In this document: piece after piece, positions 37,772 through 47,026 of the stretch
Layout: every line of letters starts with the position of its first letter
Position numbering within the stretch: the first letter of the stretch is position 1
Translations under genes and position numbers: made by a program
NCBI RefSeq assembly: GCF_003429095.1
Contig: NZ_QVTE01000040.1
Coordinates: 1 to 64,000, forward strand
Direction: 5' to 3'
Length of the DNA stretch: 64,000 bases
Source: Peribacillus saganii
GTDB lineage: Bacteria > Bacillota > Bacilli > Bacillales > DSM-1321
Notes under the pieces: generated by a model
What the model was told of the DNA's origin: nothing
The model's input: only the letters and a program-made list of their open reading frames with translations
The model's database searches: none

Positions 37772-38425
37772 CTAATCCCGGACAAATTGGTCCAATGCAC
37801 TGCGGATTGAGTCAGACCCGTTTAATAACTCAAAAGTTTTTCCCTGTAAATCTTCACGGCTAAGGGCTTTGACAATCACACCGGCAACATCTTCACGGGT
37901 GATGCTGTTCTCATTGCTTTCTGTTATTTTTTCCTGAATCAGAACCTGGCCGGTTTCCGGTTCATTTACTAATCTTCCTGGACGAATAATTGTATAATTT
38001 AGCTTAGAACGCCTCAAATGATCATCTGCCAGCTTTTTTGCAATGTAATAGTGCCGCATTGAATACGGACCATCTTCAGGATTGTCCGTATTTTTGGCAC
38101 TGACCATGATAAAACGTTTTATATTCTGCCTTTCGGCTTCATCAATCGTCTTAATCGCACCCCAAAGATCTATTAACATCGTCTTGTCAGCACCTGTATG
38201 CCCTCCTGAACCAGCAGTAAAGACCACAGTATCGATTCCTGCAAAAGCGTGTGCAATATTGCCTTCCAAGTCACCAAGAACTGTTTTGGCTGCCCCCAAT
38301 TCTTTGATGTCACCCATTTGTTCTTCGCTTCGCAGCATTGCGGTAACGATATGCTCTGTTTGAGAAAGCTTCTTAATAAGATGCCTCGCAATCTGGCCGT
38401 TGGCACCAACAATCAATATATTCAT
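37772..38425 (-). CDS. NAD(P)-binding SDR-like oxidoreductase (YhfK type)
   Basis: A 217-residue atypical short-chain dehydrogenase with N-terminal NILIVGANGQIARHLIKKL (NADP loop), VVFTAGSGGHTGADKTMLID, and YYIAKKLADDHLR with the Tyr-x-x-x-Lys pair. Members act as NAD(P)H-flavin or quinone reductases or sugar epimerase-like proteins; the substrate is unknown. I chose the ATG at 38425 with GGACGGTGA upstream over the GTG at 38434 that overlaps it. It is divergent from the AEC transporter gene. Confidence 0.82.
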   Translation of the reverse strand: MNILIVGANGQIARHLIKKLSQTEHIVTAMLRSEEQMGDIKELGAAKTVLGDLEGNIAHAFAGIDTVVFTAGSGGHTGADKTMLIDLWGAIKTIDEAERQNIKRFIMVSAKNTDNPEDGPYSMRHYYIAKKLADDHLRRSKLNYTIIRPGRLVNEPETGQVLIQEKITESNENSITREDVAGVIVKALSREDLQGKTFELLNGSDSIRSALDQFVRD

Positions 38426-38545
38426 TTTCTTCACCGTCCTTTTTTTATTTTTAAAGTATACAAACCAATGATATTGTGTTTTTACTGATTATGTACAATA
38501 ATTTGATTAATGTATTGAATAAATAGTTAATGAAGGTGACTGTCA

Positions 38546-39451
38546 GTGATAGAATTTTTGAGCATTCTGCTGCCGATCTTCGGCGTTTTTGTTTTGGGAT
38601 TCATTGGCCAAAAGAAATTCCAGTTTGATATTAAAGGTATTTCAACCATGGCTCTCTATTTAATGTCTCCTTTTCTGACATTCCGCACCTTCTATAATAC
38701 TGAGTTTGATCTCAGCCACTTGTATCTTGCTGTTTATATTTTTGCTTTATGTGGTTCACTTATACTGGTGGTTTATGTGGTTTCGTTCTTCAGGAAGTAT
38801 TCAGTGACCGAAACATGCGGAATGATTCTTGCTTCCTCCTTTATGAATAATGGAAATTATGGAACTCCTGTTGTCTTCCTTTTATTTGGTGCTGCCGGGC
38901 TTGATTATGCGATCATGCTCATGGTCCTCCAACAAATGGTTATGAGTACAATTGGCATTTATTTTGCTGCAAAGGGGAGTCCGGGGAGCAATGGGTTTCA
39001 AACTTCCATTCAAGCTCTTTGGAAGATGCCAATTATATACGGCGGTATTGCCGGGACGCTATTGCATTACCTCCATATCCCATTGGGAAGCTCAGTAATG
39101 GAAGCTGTTAACATGGTAGCCGATGCTGCCATTCCAACAATAATGATTACACTCGGCATGCAGCTTGCAAATATTTCGGTGAAACACCTGGTCAAAGAGA
39201 AGCTATCACTTTCCTTAACCATTAGACTAGCGATTTCTCCTGTCATAGCGTTTTTATTAACAATGATGCTGCCAGTGGATGAAATGGTGAAACAAATAAT
39301 GATAGTGTTAGCTGCAATGCCGACAGCTGCTAACACAACGATGCTGGCTCTGCAGTTTAATACGGAGGCTGAATTTGTATCAAGTGCCACATTTATAAGC
39401 ACCGTCTTAAGTTTAGTAACTTTGCCGCTAGTCTTTTGGATTGTACTATAA
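38546..39451 (+). CDS. AEC-family (auxin efflux carrier-like) transporter
   Basis: A 301-residue membrane protein with ten predicted helices in two halves of five, including ASSFMNNGNYGTPVVFLLFG and a second half with AAMPTAANTTMLALQFN, both typical of AEC (PF03547) permeases. Bacterial members export or import small organic acids such as malate or malonate. The start is a GTG at 38546, six bases after AAGGTGA. The transported substrate cannot be read from sequence. Confidence 0.88.
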   Translation: MIEFLSILLPIFGVFVLGFIGQKKFQFDIKGISTMALYLMSPFLTFRTFYNTEFDLSHLYLAVYIFALCGSLILVVYVVSFFRKYSVTETCGMILASSFMNNGNYGTPVVFLLFGAAGLDYAIMLMVLQQMVMSTIGIYFAAKGSPGSNGFQTSIQALWKMPIIYGGIAGTLLHYLHIPLGSSVMEAVNMVADAAIPTIMITLGMQLANISVKHLVKEKLSLSLTIRLAISPVIAFLLTMMLPVDEMVKQIMIVLAAMPTAANTTMLALQFNTEAEFVSSATFISTVLSLVTLPLVFWIVL

Positions 39452-39622
39452 GTAAGAAAATGATAGAGACATAAAAAGTGTTTGAAAATTTTGAAATATT
39501 TCTCGGGAAAGCGCAGGATCTGACAATTTCAAAACAGCAGTGTCATTCTGTGTAAAACAAAACAAATTTATAGCGATTTTTGTCTAATAATCGGTTGCTG
39601 TTCCTACACAAAGGCGAAACGT

Positions 39623-39650
39623 TTGTTGTTTAATATCAGCCTGCTATAAT
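39623..39650 (+). promoter_or_regulatory. probable sigma-A promoter
   Basis: TTGTTG (39623-39628) and TATAAT (39645-39650), 16 bases apart, with TGC just before the -10, lie 40 bases upstream of the 135-aa gene. Confidence 0.5.
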
Positions 39651-39690
39651 AAACCTAATGATTATTTCCATTAAGGCAGGAGGTATAAAA

Positions 39691-40098
39691 ATGCTAAAAA
39701 CGTCCATTAAACTGGTGAAAGAACAACAAATAAATGCAATGCTGAACAAAATGGTAGAAAAATCTTTTGAACAGCTTGTGGCAGAACCGATGCTGCTATG
39801 TTTAGACTGCAGTGATGTTGACATATATATGGCAATTTCCAGCAATGAAGAATTAGAGGATAACATAAAAGAAAATTTTGAGCTTGATGAATTTGGAGAT
39901 GTAAAGGATGCAAAGACCTACGATCAGCTGTTGGATGAGCTGCAGGAATATTTCGTCCAGCTTCATGTGGAAAGCGGCCGCTTTGATTATTTCCCTGCTG
40001 GCTCATATAAAGTTAACGGCGAAGATAGAACCAGCGACACAGAAATGCTGGGTCCAAAAGGAATATTCTTTGCCCCGTTTGAAGACGCTAGAAACTAG
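39691..40098 (+). CDS. hypothetical protein, 135 aa
   Basis: I do not recognise this family. The product is an acidic, soluble protein, with LLCLDCSDVDIYMAIS (one Cys pair) and a C-terminal GRFDYFPAGSYKVNG region. No signal peptide or membrane segment is visible. GGAGGT lies seven bases before the ATG at 39691; the ATG at 39658 is upstream of the site and part of the promoter region. It is a single-gene unit between its own promoter and a terminator. Confidence 0.65.
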   Translation: MLKTSIKLVKEQQINAMLNKMVEKSFEQLVAEPMLLCLDCSDVDIYMAISSNEELEDNIKENFELDEFGDVKDAKTYDQLLDELQEYFVQLHVESGRFDYFPAGSYKVNGEDRTSDTEMLGPKGIFFAPFEDARN

Positions 40099-40158
40099 GA
40101 TATCGAATTATAGGGATTGTCTTGCAGTTTATAAAGCTAACAAAAACGTTCCCGCCAT

Positions 40159-40210
40159 AAAACCTTGCCCGTTTTGAAAAAATAGGGTGAGGTTTTTTAT
40201 TTTTTTTAAT
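40159..40210 (+). terminator. terminator of the 135-aa gene
   Basis: AAAACCTTGCCC / GGGTGAGGTTTT stem with G-U pairs, followed by TTATTTTTTT. Confidence 0.8.
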
Positions 40211-40220
40211 GGAGCCTCGA

Positions 40221-40336
40221 TTACCCCCAAAAAAGGGTTACTGTCCAAAGAGAGTCATTTACTTGCCACGATAAAGGCTTTACTGTTCAAAGCCAGGAAA
40301 TACTTGCTGAATTCGATAATTACTTGCCAAACAGAT
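40221..40336. repeat. degenerate tandem repeat, about 21-nt period
   Basis: Five units beginning TTACTG or (A/T)TACTTG occur at about 40238, 40259, 40280, 40300 and 40320, each followed by a CCAAAG- or CCA-like segment; a further TTACCCCC is at 40221. The spacing is two helical turns. No gene lies here. Confidence 0.6.
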
Positions 40337-40495
40337 AATTTTTGATCTGAGAGTACATCCTGTTTTCATCAAAGCACAATCTTTATTAAATTTAAATTTT
40401 CCGAAAAAAGGACTTTCCTTTTATAAAGAGCCGTATTATACTGTATTATAACAGATGTCATATTAAATTATTGTTATACAAAAGGAGGAAGTAAT

Positions 40496-40624
40496 ATGAA
40501 AAAAACAAATGAATTTAAAATGCAAACACAAAAGCAGTGTCCAGAATGTGGTGAAAAATTTCACGAACATCACGAATCCTTTTTAATGGAATGTGACCGC
40601 TGCCTTTCAAAAAGAGAAGAATAG
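40496..40624 (+). CDS. yhfH: YhfH-family small zinc-ribbon protein, 42 aa
   Basis: A 42-residue protein MKKTNEFKMQTQ followed by CPECGEKFHEHHE and CDRCLSKREE. Two CxxC pairs 18 residues apart form a probable zinc ribbon, the pattern of Bacillus YhfH. AAAGGAGGAAG precedes the ATG by seven bases, and a strong terminator follows the stop. Function of the family is unknown. It falls below common gene-length cut-offs. Confidence 0.8.
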   Translation: MKKTNEFKMQTQKQCPECGEKFHEHHESFLMECDRCLSKREE

Positions 40625-40637
40625 ATGCGATGGACGG

Positions 40638-40670
40638 GAGCTGAGCCCATTTGGGCCGGCTCTTTTTTGT
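40638..40670 (+). terminator. terminator of yhfH
   Basis: GAGC and GAGCCCA pair with TGGGC and GCTC across a short loop, followed by TTTTTT. Confidence 0.8.
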
Positions 40671-40758
40671 TTTTCAGTATTCAAAAACAATCTGTTTTTT
40701 TATCATTCATTGGTAATGATACATATATATAATGGTTGAAAGGGAAGGGGGAGGTACA

Positions 40759-41208
40759 TTGCCGAATAAAAACGTTGATGATTATCTGCAAGAAGGGATA
40801 TACGGTAAAAAAGAGCTCAAGCCGGAAGAACGGAAGAGGTTTCTTGGCACACTTCGGGAGCGCGTCGTGCTTGCTCTGACTCAGGCTCAAGTAATGGAAA
40901 AAAACATTTATCCGGAAGCAGAACAGGCAATGAAGGCTAATCCGCAGGCTTATATATTAATCAATGGCAATCTTGATTTTTCCTATCAAATCAAATACAT
41001 TAAAGCGGCAAATAAGCATGGCCTTAAATACACAATTGTTAATAACACTGAACACAACTCTGACATCGGCTTGCTGATTGCTTATGATCATGCCGTGGAT
41101 AAACCGGAAATCTTTATAAGCAGAAAAACAACAGCCGGCACAGTTTCAAAAAAGCCGGCCAGAAAAGGGTTGTTCCAAAAGATAAAAAGTGTATTTTCTA
41201 AATCATGA
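40759..41208 (+). CDS. yueI: YueI family protein (DUF1694)
   Basis: A 149-residue soluble protein matching the YueI pattern: VDDYLQEGIYGKKELKPEERKRFLGTLRERV (split) at the N-terminus and ADIG-like NSDIGLLIAYDHAVD in the middle, with a basic C-terminal tail. Biochemical role unknown. The TTG at 40759 directly follows GGGGGAGGT and matches the family N-terminus; the ATG at 40732 has no site. It faces yueF, a neighbour in other bacilli too. Confidence 0.85.
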   Translation: MPNKNVDDYLQEGIYGKKELKPEERKRFLGTLRERVVLALTQAQVMEKNIYPEAEQAMKANPQAYILINGNLDFSYQIKYIKAANKHGLKYTIVNNTEHNSDIGLLIAYDHAVDKPEIFISRKTTAGTVSKKPARKGLFQKIKSVFSKS

Positions 41209-41211
41209 AGA

Positions 41212-41247
41212 TGGCAGCCTCATATTTTAGGGCTGCCACTTTCTTTT
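41212..41247. terminator. terminator between yueI and yueF
   Basis: TGGCAGCC / GGCTGCCA stem with CTTTCTTTT on the plus side. Confidence 0.7.
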
Positions 41248-41275
41248 CCGCAGAAGAAGCCTTGCTGCGGTTCTT

Positions 41276-42376
41276 TTATTTATTTTTATTAAGGCTTACA
41301 GGAGGGCTTTCTTCACGCCTCTTTCTTAATTGATAAAATAAACGAAAATTTTTAATTAGTGTTTTGATAACAGAATAAAGTGGAATCGCAAGTAAAATGC
41401 CCAGGAACCCATAAATGGAGCCGGCAACGAGCAGCAGCAGGATAATGGTCAATGGGTGGATATTCAGCCGTTTCCCCATCACATGAGGCGTAACGAGATA
41501 ACCCTCCAGCTGCTGGACAATAGCCAAAACAATCAGCACCTTTACTGCCATGAACGGTTCCTGCTGAAGTGCGATGAACAATGCCGGGATTACCCCCATC
41601 ATTGGTCCAAGGAACGGAACAACTGTCAGAACCATAGCAAACAATGCCAGAATAATCGCATAATCAATTCCAATGATCAAATAGCCAATATACATTAACA
41701 CTCCATCTACCAATGCAATGATGAACTGCCCAATGATATAGGTGGATAATGTTTTATCTACATCATGCAGAATCACATTTCCTTCACCTTCATGTTCATC
41801 TGGAAGATACTTTAAAAGGAAGGGCTTTAGCCGTTGGTCATCCTTTAAAAAATAAAAAAGAATAAATGGGACGATAACCAACACAGTGGCTACACTTGTA
41901 ATTATAGAAATAATGTCCGACAGATTGCCGACCATCTTTTCAGCTAGTGAATTCAAATAGTGTTCTGCCTTTTGAGAGAAATTATCTGCTTCTACCACGC
42001 CGATCTTACTTTCCTTGATGGCTTTTTCAGATTCCAAGGAAACTTCCTTCATTTTTTCAGGAAACACTTTTGTAAGGTTTTGAACCTGCTCAGCTATAGC
42101 ATTGCCGGAAAAATAGGACACTCCTGAAATAATGCCTATAAATAAAGCAAATACAATGAAGATGCTTCCCGTTTTAGGAATCCACCTTGAAAGTAAGCGA
42201 ACTATAGGCCTTACCAAATAATATAATAGGCCCGCAATCACAATTGGGAAAAAGATAGTGGCTACTGTCTTTTGAAAGGGCCAAAGAAAGTAATCGATTT
42301 TCCCCAAAAAGAAAATAATGATCACAACCAGTAAAGCAGCTGTTGCATATTGAAAAAACGGCTTATGAATCCACAC
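41276..42376 (-). CDS. AI-2E family transporter (YueF type)
   Basis: A 366-residue membrane protein of the AI-2E/PerM family with about eight helices: two N-terminal pairs, a soluble loop (about 85-150, LTKVFPEKMKEVSLESE), then MVLTVVPFLGPMMGVIPALFIAL and the conserved GYLVTPHVMGKRLNIHPLTI block. Family members have been linked to autoinducer-2 export and to Na+/H+ exchange; the substrate here is unknown. GTTACAAAG upstream gives only a weak ribosome site (GGAGGTTAC on the minus strand). Divergent from the patatin gene. Confidence 0.86.
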   Translation of the reverse strand: MWIHKPFFQYATAALLVVIIIFFLGKIDYFLWPFQKTVATIFFPIVIAGLLYYLVRPIVRLLSRWIPKTGSIFIVFALFIGIISGVSYFSGNAIAEQVQNLTKVFPEKMKEVSLESEKAIKESKIGVVEADNFSQKAEHYLNSLAEKMVGNLSDIISIITSVATVLVIVPFILFYFLKDDQRLKPFLLKYLPDEHEGEGNVILHDVDKTLSTYIIGQFIIALVDGVLMYIGYLIIGIDYAIILALFAMVLTVVPFLGPMMGVIPALFIALQQEPFMAVKVLIVLAIVQQLEGYLVTPHVMGKRLNIHPLTIILLLLVAGSIYGFLGILLAIPLYSVIKTLIKNFRLFYQLRKRREESPPVSLNKNK

Positions 42377-42556
42377 TTTGTAACCTCCAGGTATGTACGT
42401 CTATCTCTTTCTTTCCTTCTTTTTATCTATAGTAAACTTCCAAGGTGTGAAGATATTTCCCTAAAACTGCTCGTAAGGCAACCCCATTTTTGATTGTTTG
42501 CATTTATGGTAAAATATCGTATAGATTTAATGATAAATAAAAGAGGCGATTTATAT

Positions 42557-43408
42557 ATGCAAAATACAGGTTTGGTATTAGAAGGCGGAGGGATGCGCGG
42601 GGCTTTTACGGCAGGAGTCTTGCACTTCTTTATGGAACAAAACATTCAAATACCTTATGTCATTGGCGTTTCAGCTGGAGCTTGCCAGGGCTCTTCCTAC
42701 GTTTCCAGGCAAATAGGACGGAACCATAAAGTGACAATCCAGTATAGTACACATCCGGAATATATCTCAGTAAAACGTTTTTTAAGAAGCAGGGAATTGT
42801 TCGGGATGGATTTTATTTTTGATAAGCTGCCAAATGAACTGGTACCGTTTGATTTGAAAACTTTTCATAAGGAAGAAAGAAAGTTTGTGGTGGGAACGAC
42901 TGATTGCCTCACTGGGGAACCGGTGTACTTTGAAAAAGCGCAATACAAGCAAAAGGAAGACATCTATACTATCTTACGGGCTTCCAGCTCGCTGCCGTTT
43001 ATGGCCCCTGAAATCAGCTATGACGGAAAGTACTTGCTAGATGGAGGAATAGCAGATCCACTTCCAATTAAAAAGTCGGAACAGGACGGCAATCAAAAGA
43101 ATGTTGTTATATTAACTAGAAATGAAGGGTATTTTAAGAAAAAACCTTTGTTGAGCTGGGCGATAAAAAGAAAATATGGTCACTATGAAGGACTAATCCG
43201 TTCGATCCTGAACCGTCATGAGGTATACAACAGCACGGTCAGGTATCTGGAGGAGCAAGAAGAAAAAGGAAATGTGTTCATTATCCGTCCAATGGAAAAG
43301 CTGGAGGTTGGGCGGATCGAACGGAATCCTGCAAAACTGGACAAGCTATATCAGCATGGCTATGTTGAAGCGGAAAGAAGATATGCTGAATTGCTTGAGT
43401 TTTTATAA
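42557..43408 (+). CDS. patatin-like phospholipase
   Basis: A 283-residue serine acyl hydrolase. Oxyanion loop LEGGGMRGAF (about 8-17), nucleophile GVSAG (Ser39), and catalytic Asp in LLDGGIADPLP (about residue 163). These form a Ser-Asp dyad acting on phospholipids or lipid esters. No signal peptide is seen, so the enzyme is cytoplasmic or peripheral. The ATG at 42557 follows AGAGGCG; the ATG at 42494 lies in promoter DNA. Confidence 0.88.
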   Translation: MQNTGLVLEGGGMRGAFTAGVLHFFMEQNIQIPYVIGVSAGACQGSSYVSRQIGRNHKVTIQYSTHPEYISVKRFLRSRELFGMDFIFDKLPNELVPFDLKTFHKEERKFVVGTTDCLTGEPVYFEKAQYKQKEDIYTILRASSSLPFMAPEISYDGKYLLDGGIADPLPIKKSEQDGNQKNVVILTRNEGYFKKKPLLSWAIKRKYGHYEGLIRSILNRHEVYNSTVRYLEEQEEKGNVFIIRPMEKLEVGRIERNPAKLDKLYQHGYVEAERRYAELLEFL

Positions 43409-43428
43409 AAAAGGAAAGAATGAATGTT

Positions 43429-43462
43429 AAACCTTGTCATTCTGTTTTGACAGGGTTTTTCT
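43429..43462 (+). terminator. terminator of the patatin gene
   Basis: AACCTTGTCA / TGACAGGGTT stem, followed by TTT. Confidence 0.8.
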
Positions 43463-43635
43463 GTGAGGATTTATAACAGTTCCTGCATGTGCATACTAGT
43501 ATAATTTCCGCTTAAAAAATGAGTTTTCACTTCAATGACCAGGATATTCTTTTTATTTCAATATTACTTTCAAAAATTAAGCTTATCTCCATGAACTATT
43601 AGAGACCGATTTAATTAAAACAAAGGAAGAGAAGC

Positions 43636-45888
43636 ATGACATCTACAATCGGTTTAATTAAAGAATGGCAAAAGGCCCTTCAAATCGAAATTCAATATAT
43701 AAAAAAATACGGCAGCACGAAATACCGAGTTAAGAACGGCCATTTGCTGTCAGCCGATGACTCTTATAACTATTATTTTGAGACAAGTTCATCTATCAAA
43801 ATCCCGCTCGGTTCTTCGATACGCTTGGAATGGGGCAGCATGATGGTGGAGGGACGAATCCTTTCCTCTGAAGGAAACAGTGTGATTCTCGCTTTACCTC
43901 AATCGCTTGGAGATTTGATTGCGGATGCCTTTTTGCTGTATGACCCATGGGAATTGCTTGAGCAGCTTATTTTAAGATTAAATGAAGCAGGAAAAAGCAA
44001 GAAGAAACGGATTAGAATTAAAAAGCTGATGGATCCTTCCATGCCGGCAAAGCAGCCTGATTCCACAGGAAAAACGAAGCTGCAGCAGCTGTTTGCAAGG
44101 GTAAAGTACAATCCGGTTACATATGTATGGGGCCCGCCCGGTACAGGAAAAACACACACGCTCGCTCGAGTAGCAGCCAATAAGTACATTAAGGGAGAAC
44201 GGGTGCTAATAGTATCCCACAGCAATCAGGCAGTGGATGTTCTAGCACTTGAAACTGCTGCCTTTTTGATAAAGAAAAAGATGTTTGTTGAAGGGGAAAT
44301 CCTTCGATATGGTTCACAATCCGGAGAAATCCTTTCTGGCTCAGAAGGCCTGACAACCGCCCAACTCCTCGTCAAACATCACCCTCAGCTCGCTGAGGAA
44401 CGTAATCAATTAATCGAAGAAAAGCGATTGCTGAAGCAGGATATATCGCGTTCATTCAGCAAAAGGGATACGGACCAGCTCATTGATCTGGAAACAAAAA
44501 TTTCCCGAGTCTTAGATAAAATCCGTCAAAAAGAAATAGAGTTTTTAAAAGAGACCAAGATAGTTGCTACCACGCTTGCAAAGGCTGCAACAGACGAAGC
44601 GGTCTTTGCGGATGAATTCGATCTAGTCATCGTTGACGAAGCCAGCATGGCCTATGTGCCTCAAATTGCATTCGCCGCTTCACTTGCAAAGAGGATCATT
44701 GTTTGCGGTGACTTTAAACAGCTGCCGCCGATTGCAGCTGCCCGCCATGACTTAGTAACTAAATGGCTTAAAGAGGACATTTTTCACCGGGCAGGGGTCG
44801 TTAACGGGCAACAAGGCAGCCAGCTTCATCCACACCTGTTTCTATTGAACGAACAAAGAAGAATGCACCCTGAAATTTCTGCTTTTACAAACAGGCATAT
44901 TTACCATGGGCTTGTCGCCGACCACGAAAGTGTTTTTACAAGCCGCCAGGTAATAGCAGGGCGGGCTCCTTTTCCAGACAGGGCATCCATGCTTGTCGAT
45001 ACAGCCTTTACAGGAGAAAACTGTCTGACTGAAAAATCATCTGGTTCCAGAATCAACCCATGGCATTTGATACTGTCTTTTCAATTGATACATGAAGCCC
45101 GTATAGGCGGGTCACGCTCTATCGGTTATGCCACACCTTACCGGGCACAGGCTGAACTCATGGAGATTCTATTAAAAGATCTTTATAGCAAAGAAAGGGA
45201 AACAGCAGATATACTGGCCGCAACCGTGCATCGTTTTCAAGGTAGCGAGCGGGAGGTCATGATATTTGATGGAGTAGACAGCTACCCTCAATCACGGGCC
45301 GGTATGCTGCTTACCGGGCCGGGCAGCGAAAGGCTGATCAACGTTGCGATAACCAGAACAAAGGGCAAATTCATTCATGTCGCAGACAGTGAATTTATTC
45401 AGGATAAAGTTTATAAAGGCAAGACATTAAGTCAGCTAGTTACTCACCAATCACACCTGGGACAGACAGCGAATATGGGTGAAATAGGCAAATGGATAAA
45501 AAACCAGCATCATCGCCTCCAATGGATGCATGCCAGAAAGCTGGAAAAAGCCACCCAAGATATAGCCGAAGCGAGAGAATCAATTGTTCTTTCCCTCCCA
45601 AATGCCGAGTTATTACTGGAATTATGGATAAAAATGCTTTCCACAAGAAGAAACAATGCGAAGCTGACGGTACTCTCGGGGACCAGCATACATGGCATTG
45701 TTGCTGAAAAGTGGATTCAGGAAAGCTTTCCTTTTCCGTTTATGATCATTGACAGGAGATTGATTTGGCTGGGATTGCCGATCGAATGTGCAAGCAGGAT
45801 ACAGCCGCCATATGTCGCAAGCAGGCTCGATTCAATGGCAGTAAGTGAATATTTTCTTGCCCAGCTGCCTGCTGGAGTCCTGCTTTAA
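43636..45888 (+). CDS. SF1-type DNA2/NAM7-like helicase
   Basis: A 750-residue protein with a superfamily 1B helicase core: Walker A WGPPGTGKTHT (about 165-175), SHSNQAVDVLAL (motif Ia), VIVDEASMA (motif II, about 332-340), CGDFKQLPP (motif III), NEQRRMHPEIS (motif IV), ATVHRFQGSEREV (motif V) and LINVAITRTKG (motif VI). A coiled insertion (about 255-310) separates motifs Ia and II. The C-terminal 170 residues resemble a PLD-like or accessory domain (IVLSLPNAELL, LTVLSGTSIHGI). Likely an ATP-driven 5'-3' DNA or RNA helicase. Monocistronic, with GGAAGAGAAG before the ATG. Confidence 0.88.
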   Translation: MTSTIGLIKEWQKALQIEIQYIKKYGSTKYRVKNGHLLSADDSYNYYFETSSSIKIPLGSSIRLEWGSMMVEGRILSSEGNSVILALPQSLGDLIADAFLLYDPWELLEQLILRLNEAGKSKKKRIRIKKLMDPSMPAKQPDSTGKTKLQQLFARVKYNPVTYVWGPPGTGKTHTLARVAANKYIKGERVLIVSHSNQAVDVLALETAAFLIKKKMFVEGEILRYGSQSGEILSGSEGLTTAQLLVKHHPQLAEERNQLIEEKRLLKQDISRSFSKRDTDQLIDLETKISRVLDKIRQKEIEFLKETKIVATTLAKAATDEAVFADEFDLVIVDEASMAYVPQIAFAASLAKRIIVCGDFKQLPPIAAARHDLVTKWLKEDIFHRAGVVNGQQGSQLHPHLFLLNEQRRMHPEISAFTNRHIYHGLVADHESVFTSRQVIAGRAPFPDRASMLVDTAFTGENCLTEKSSGSRINPWHLILSFQLIHEARIGGSRSIGYATPYRAQAELMEILLKDLYSKERETADILAATVHRFQGSEREVMIFDGVDSYPQSRAGMLLTGPGSERLINVAITRTKGKFIHVADSEFIQDKVYKGKTLSQLVTHQSHLGQTANMGEIGKWIKNQHHRLQWMHARKLEKATQDIAEARESIVLSLPNAELLLELWIKMLSTRRNNAKLTVLSGTSIHGIVAEKWIQESFPFPFMIIDRRLIWLGLPIECASRIQPPYVASRLDSMAVSEYFLAQLPAGVLL

Positions 45889-46006
45889 AGTTTAACTTAT
45901 AGAGATTTTTTCAGATTAGCAGGAATTACATCCTTCGATGTTAAATATATATGAAGGAGCAAATTGCAAAAACGATTCATCATTTTTTAAAAAGGGAGGA
46001 AATGCA

Positions 46007-46477
46007 ATGAGTGAATTATTGTATAAACAATTTGAATTGACGAACATATTTATCGTTCGCTCACTTGAAGGCATTGAAAAAGAAATGTTGGATGTCCAGC
46101 CTGAAGGTTTCAACAACAACATTCGCTGGCATGCCGGGCATATTTTGACTGTTACAGAACAATTTATGTTTGGTTTTCCAAAAAAATCTGCCCATCTTCC
46201 CGAAAATTATATTGAATTGTTTGGACCCGGGACAAAACCATCCGAATGGCAGGGTGATGCTCCTTCGATTGAAGAATTGACTGCACAGCTGAAAGAACAG
46301 GTGATCCGAATTAAAGACATTCCATTTGAACGGTTAGACGAAAAACTGAAAAAACCGTTCCTCGGTCTGGAAACCTTTGGCGAACTGGCGAACATGGCCG
46401 TTTATCACCAGTCATATCATTTAGGGCAAGTTCACGCCATGAAACGTGTGATCGCTAATTCAGCAATCAAAAATTAG
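46007..46477 (+). CDS. DinB family protein
   Basis: A 156-residue four-helix-bundle protein of the DinB/YfiT group. Metal-site histidines appear in RWHAGHIL (about 43-50) and YHQSYHLGQVH (about 131-141). These proteins bind Ni, Zn or Fe; some are thiol-dependent S-transferases, most are uncharacterised. GGGAGGAAA precedes the ATG at 46007; the frame from 45938 lacks a site. Confidence 0.86.
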   Translation: MSELLYKQFELTNIFIVRSLEGIEKEMLDVQPEGFNNNIRWHAGHILTVTEQFMFGFPKKSAHLPENYIELFGPGTKPSEWQGDAPSIEELTAQLKEQVIRIKDIPFERLDEKLKKPFLGLETFGELANMAVYHQSYHLGQVHAMKRVIANSAIKN

Positions 46478-46562
46478 AACATAACCAAAATCGGCAAATA
46501 GGGGTTATTTTACATAAATAGGGTAAAAACTATATTGTATATTAAATAAGGAGGCGAAGACT

Positions 46563-46964
46563 TTGAATTCATTTATTGTTAGCTTTCATCAGGAAGATAA
46601 CGTGGACTCCATGACAATTCAAAAACTGAATGAGGAAGATTTCGAAAAAGCAACAGTAGGCGGAACAAGACACCTATTTGAATTAGACACAAATATTGGG
46701 TTCTTTGTCTTCTTCGATGCTGCTGATGAGGACGGCGAAATTTCTTACATGGTTCTTCAATATGAAGAGGATAATGAGGACCCAATTGCATGTTATTCAT
46801 TTGAATTGAAGGATTTTTATGAATTTATGGCTCTTTACCTAAATGACATGGAGTTTGCTGAAGAAGCGGATACTGATGAAGAGGAAGAAGAATACGGTCC
46901 CATTCACCATCTTGCTCATTTAATGCACCATATTGCAGAAGCAGGAAAAGCAATTAAAGAATAG
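46563..46964 (+). CDS. hypothetical acidic protein, 133 aa
   Basis: A strongly acidic soluble protein with a poly-acidic stretch (EEADTDEEEEEYG, about 100-112) and a C-terminal His-rich helix IHHLAHLMHHIAEAG, possibly metal-binding. I do not recognise a family with confidence. The start is a TTG with GGAGGCGA upstream, and a small hairpin terminator follows. Confidence 0.65.
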   Translation: MNSFIVSFHQEDNVDSMTIQKLNEEDFEKATVGGTRHLFELDTNIGFFVFFDAADEDGEISYMVLQYEEDNEDPIACYSFELKDFYEFMALYLNDMEFAEEADTDEEEEEYGPIHHLAHLMHHIAEAGKAIKE

Positions 46965-46973
46965 CTTTTTTCG

Positions 46974-47000
46974 CGGCTCTTGATTCAAGGGCCGTTTTTC
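46974..47000 (+). terminator. terminator after the acidic protein gene
   Basis: CGGCTCTTGA pairs with TCAAGGGCCG allowing G-U pairs, followed by TTTTT. Confidence 0.65.
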
Positions 47001-47026
47001 TATGTAAAATTATAGGAGGCGAGAGA

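Noticed and set aside
40221-40336. CRISPR-like array
   Set aside because: Units are degenerate and contiguous, with no constant repeat plus variable spacer, and no cas genes are present.
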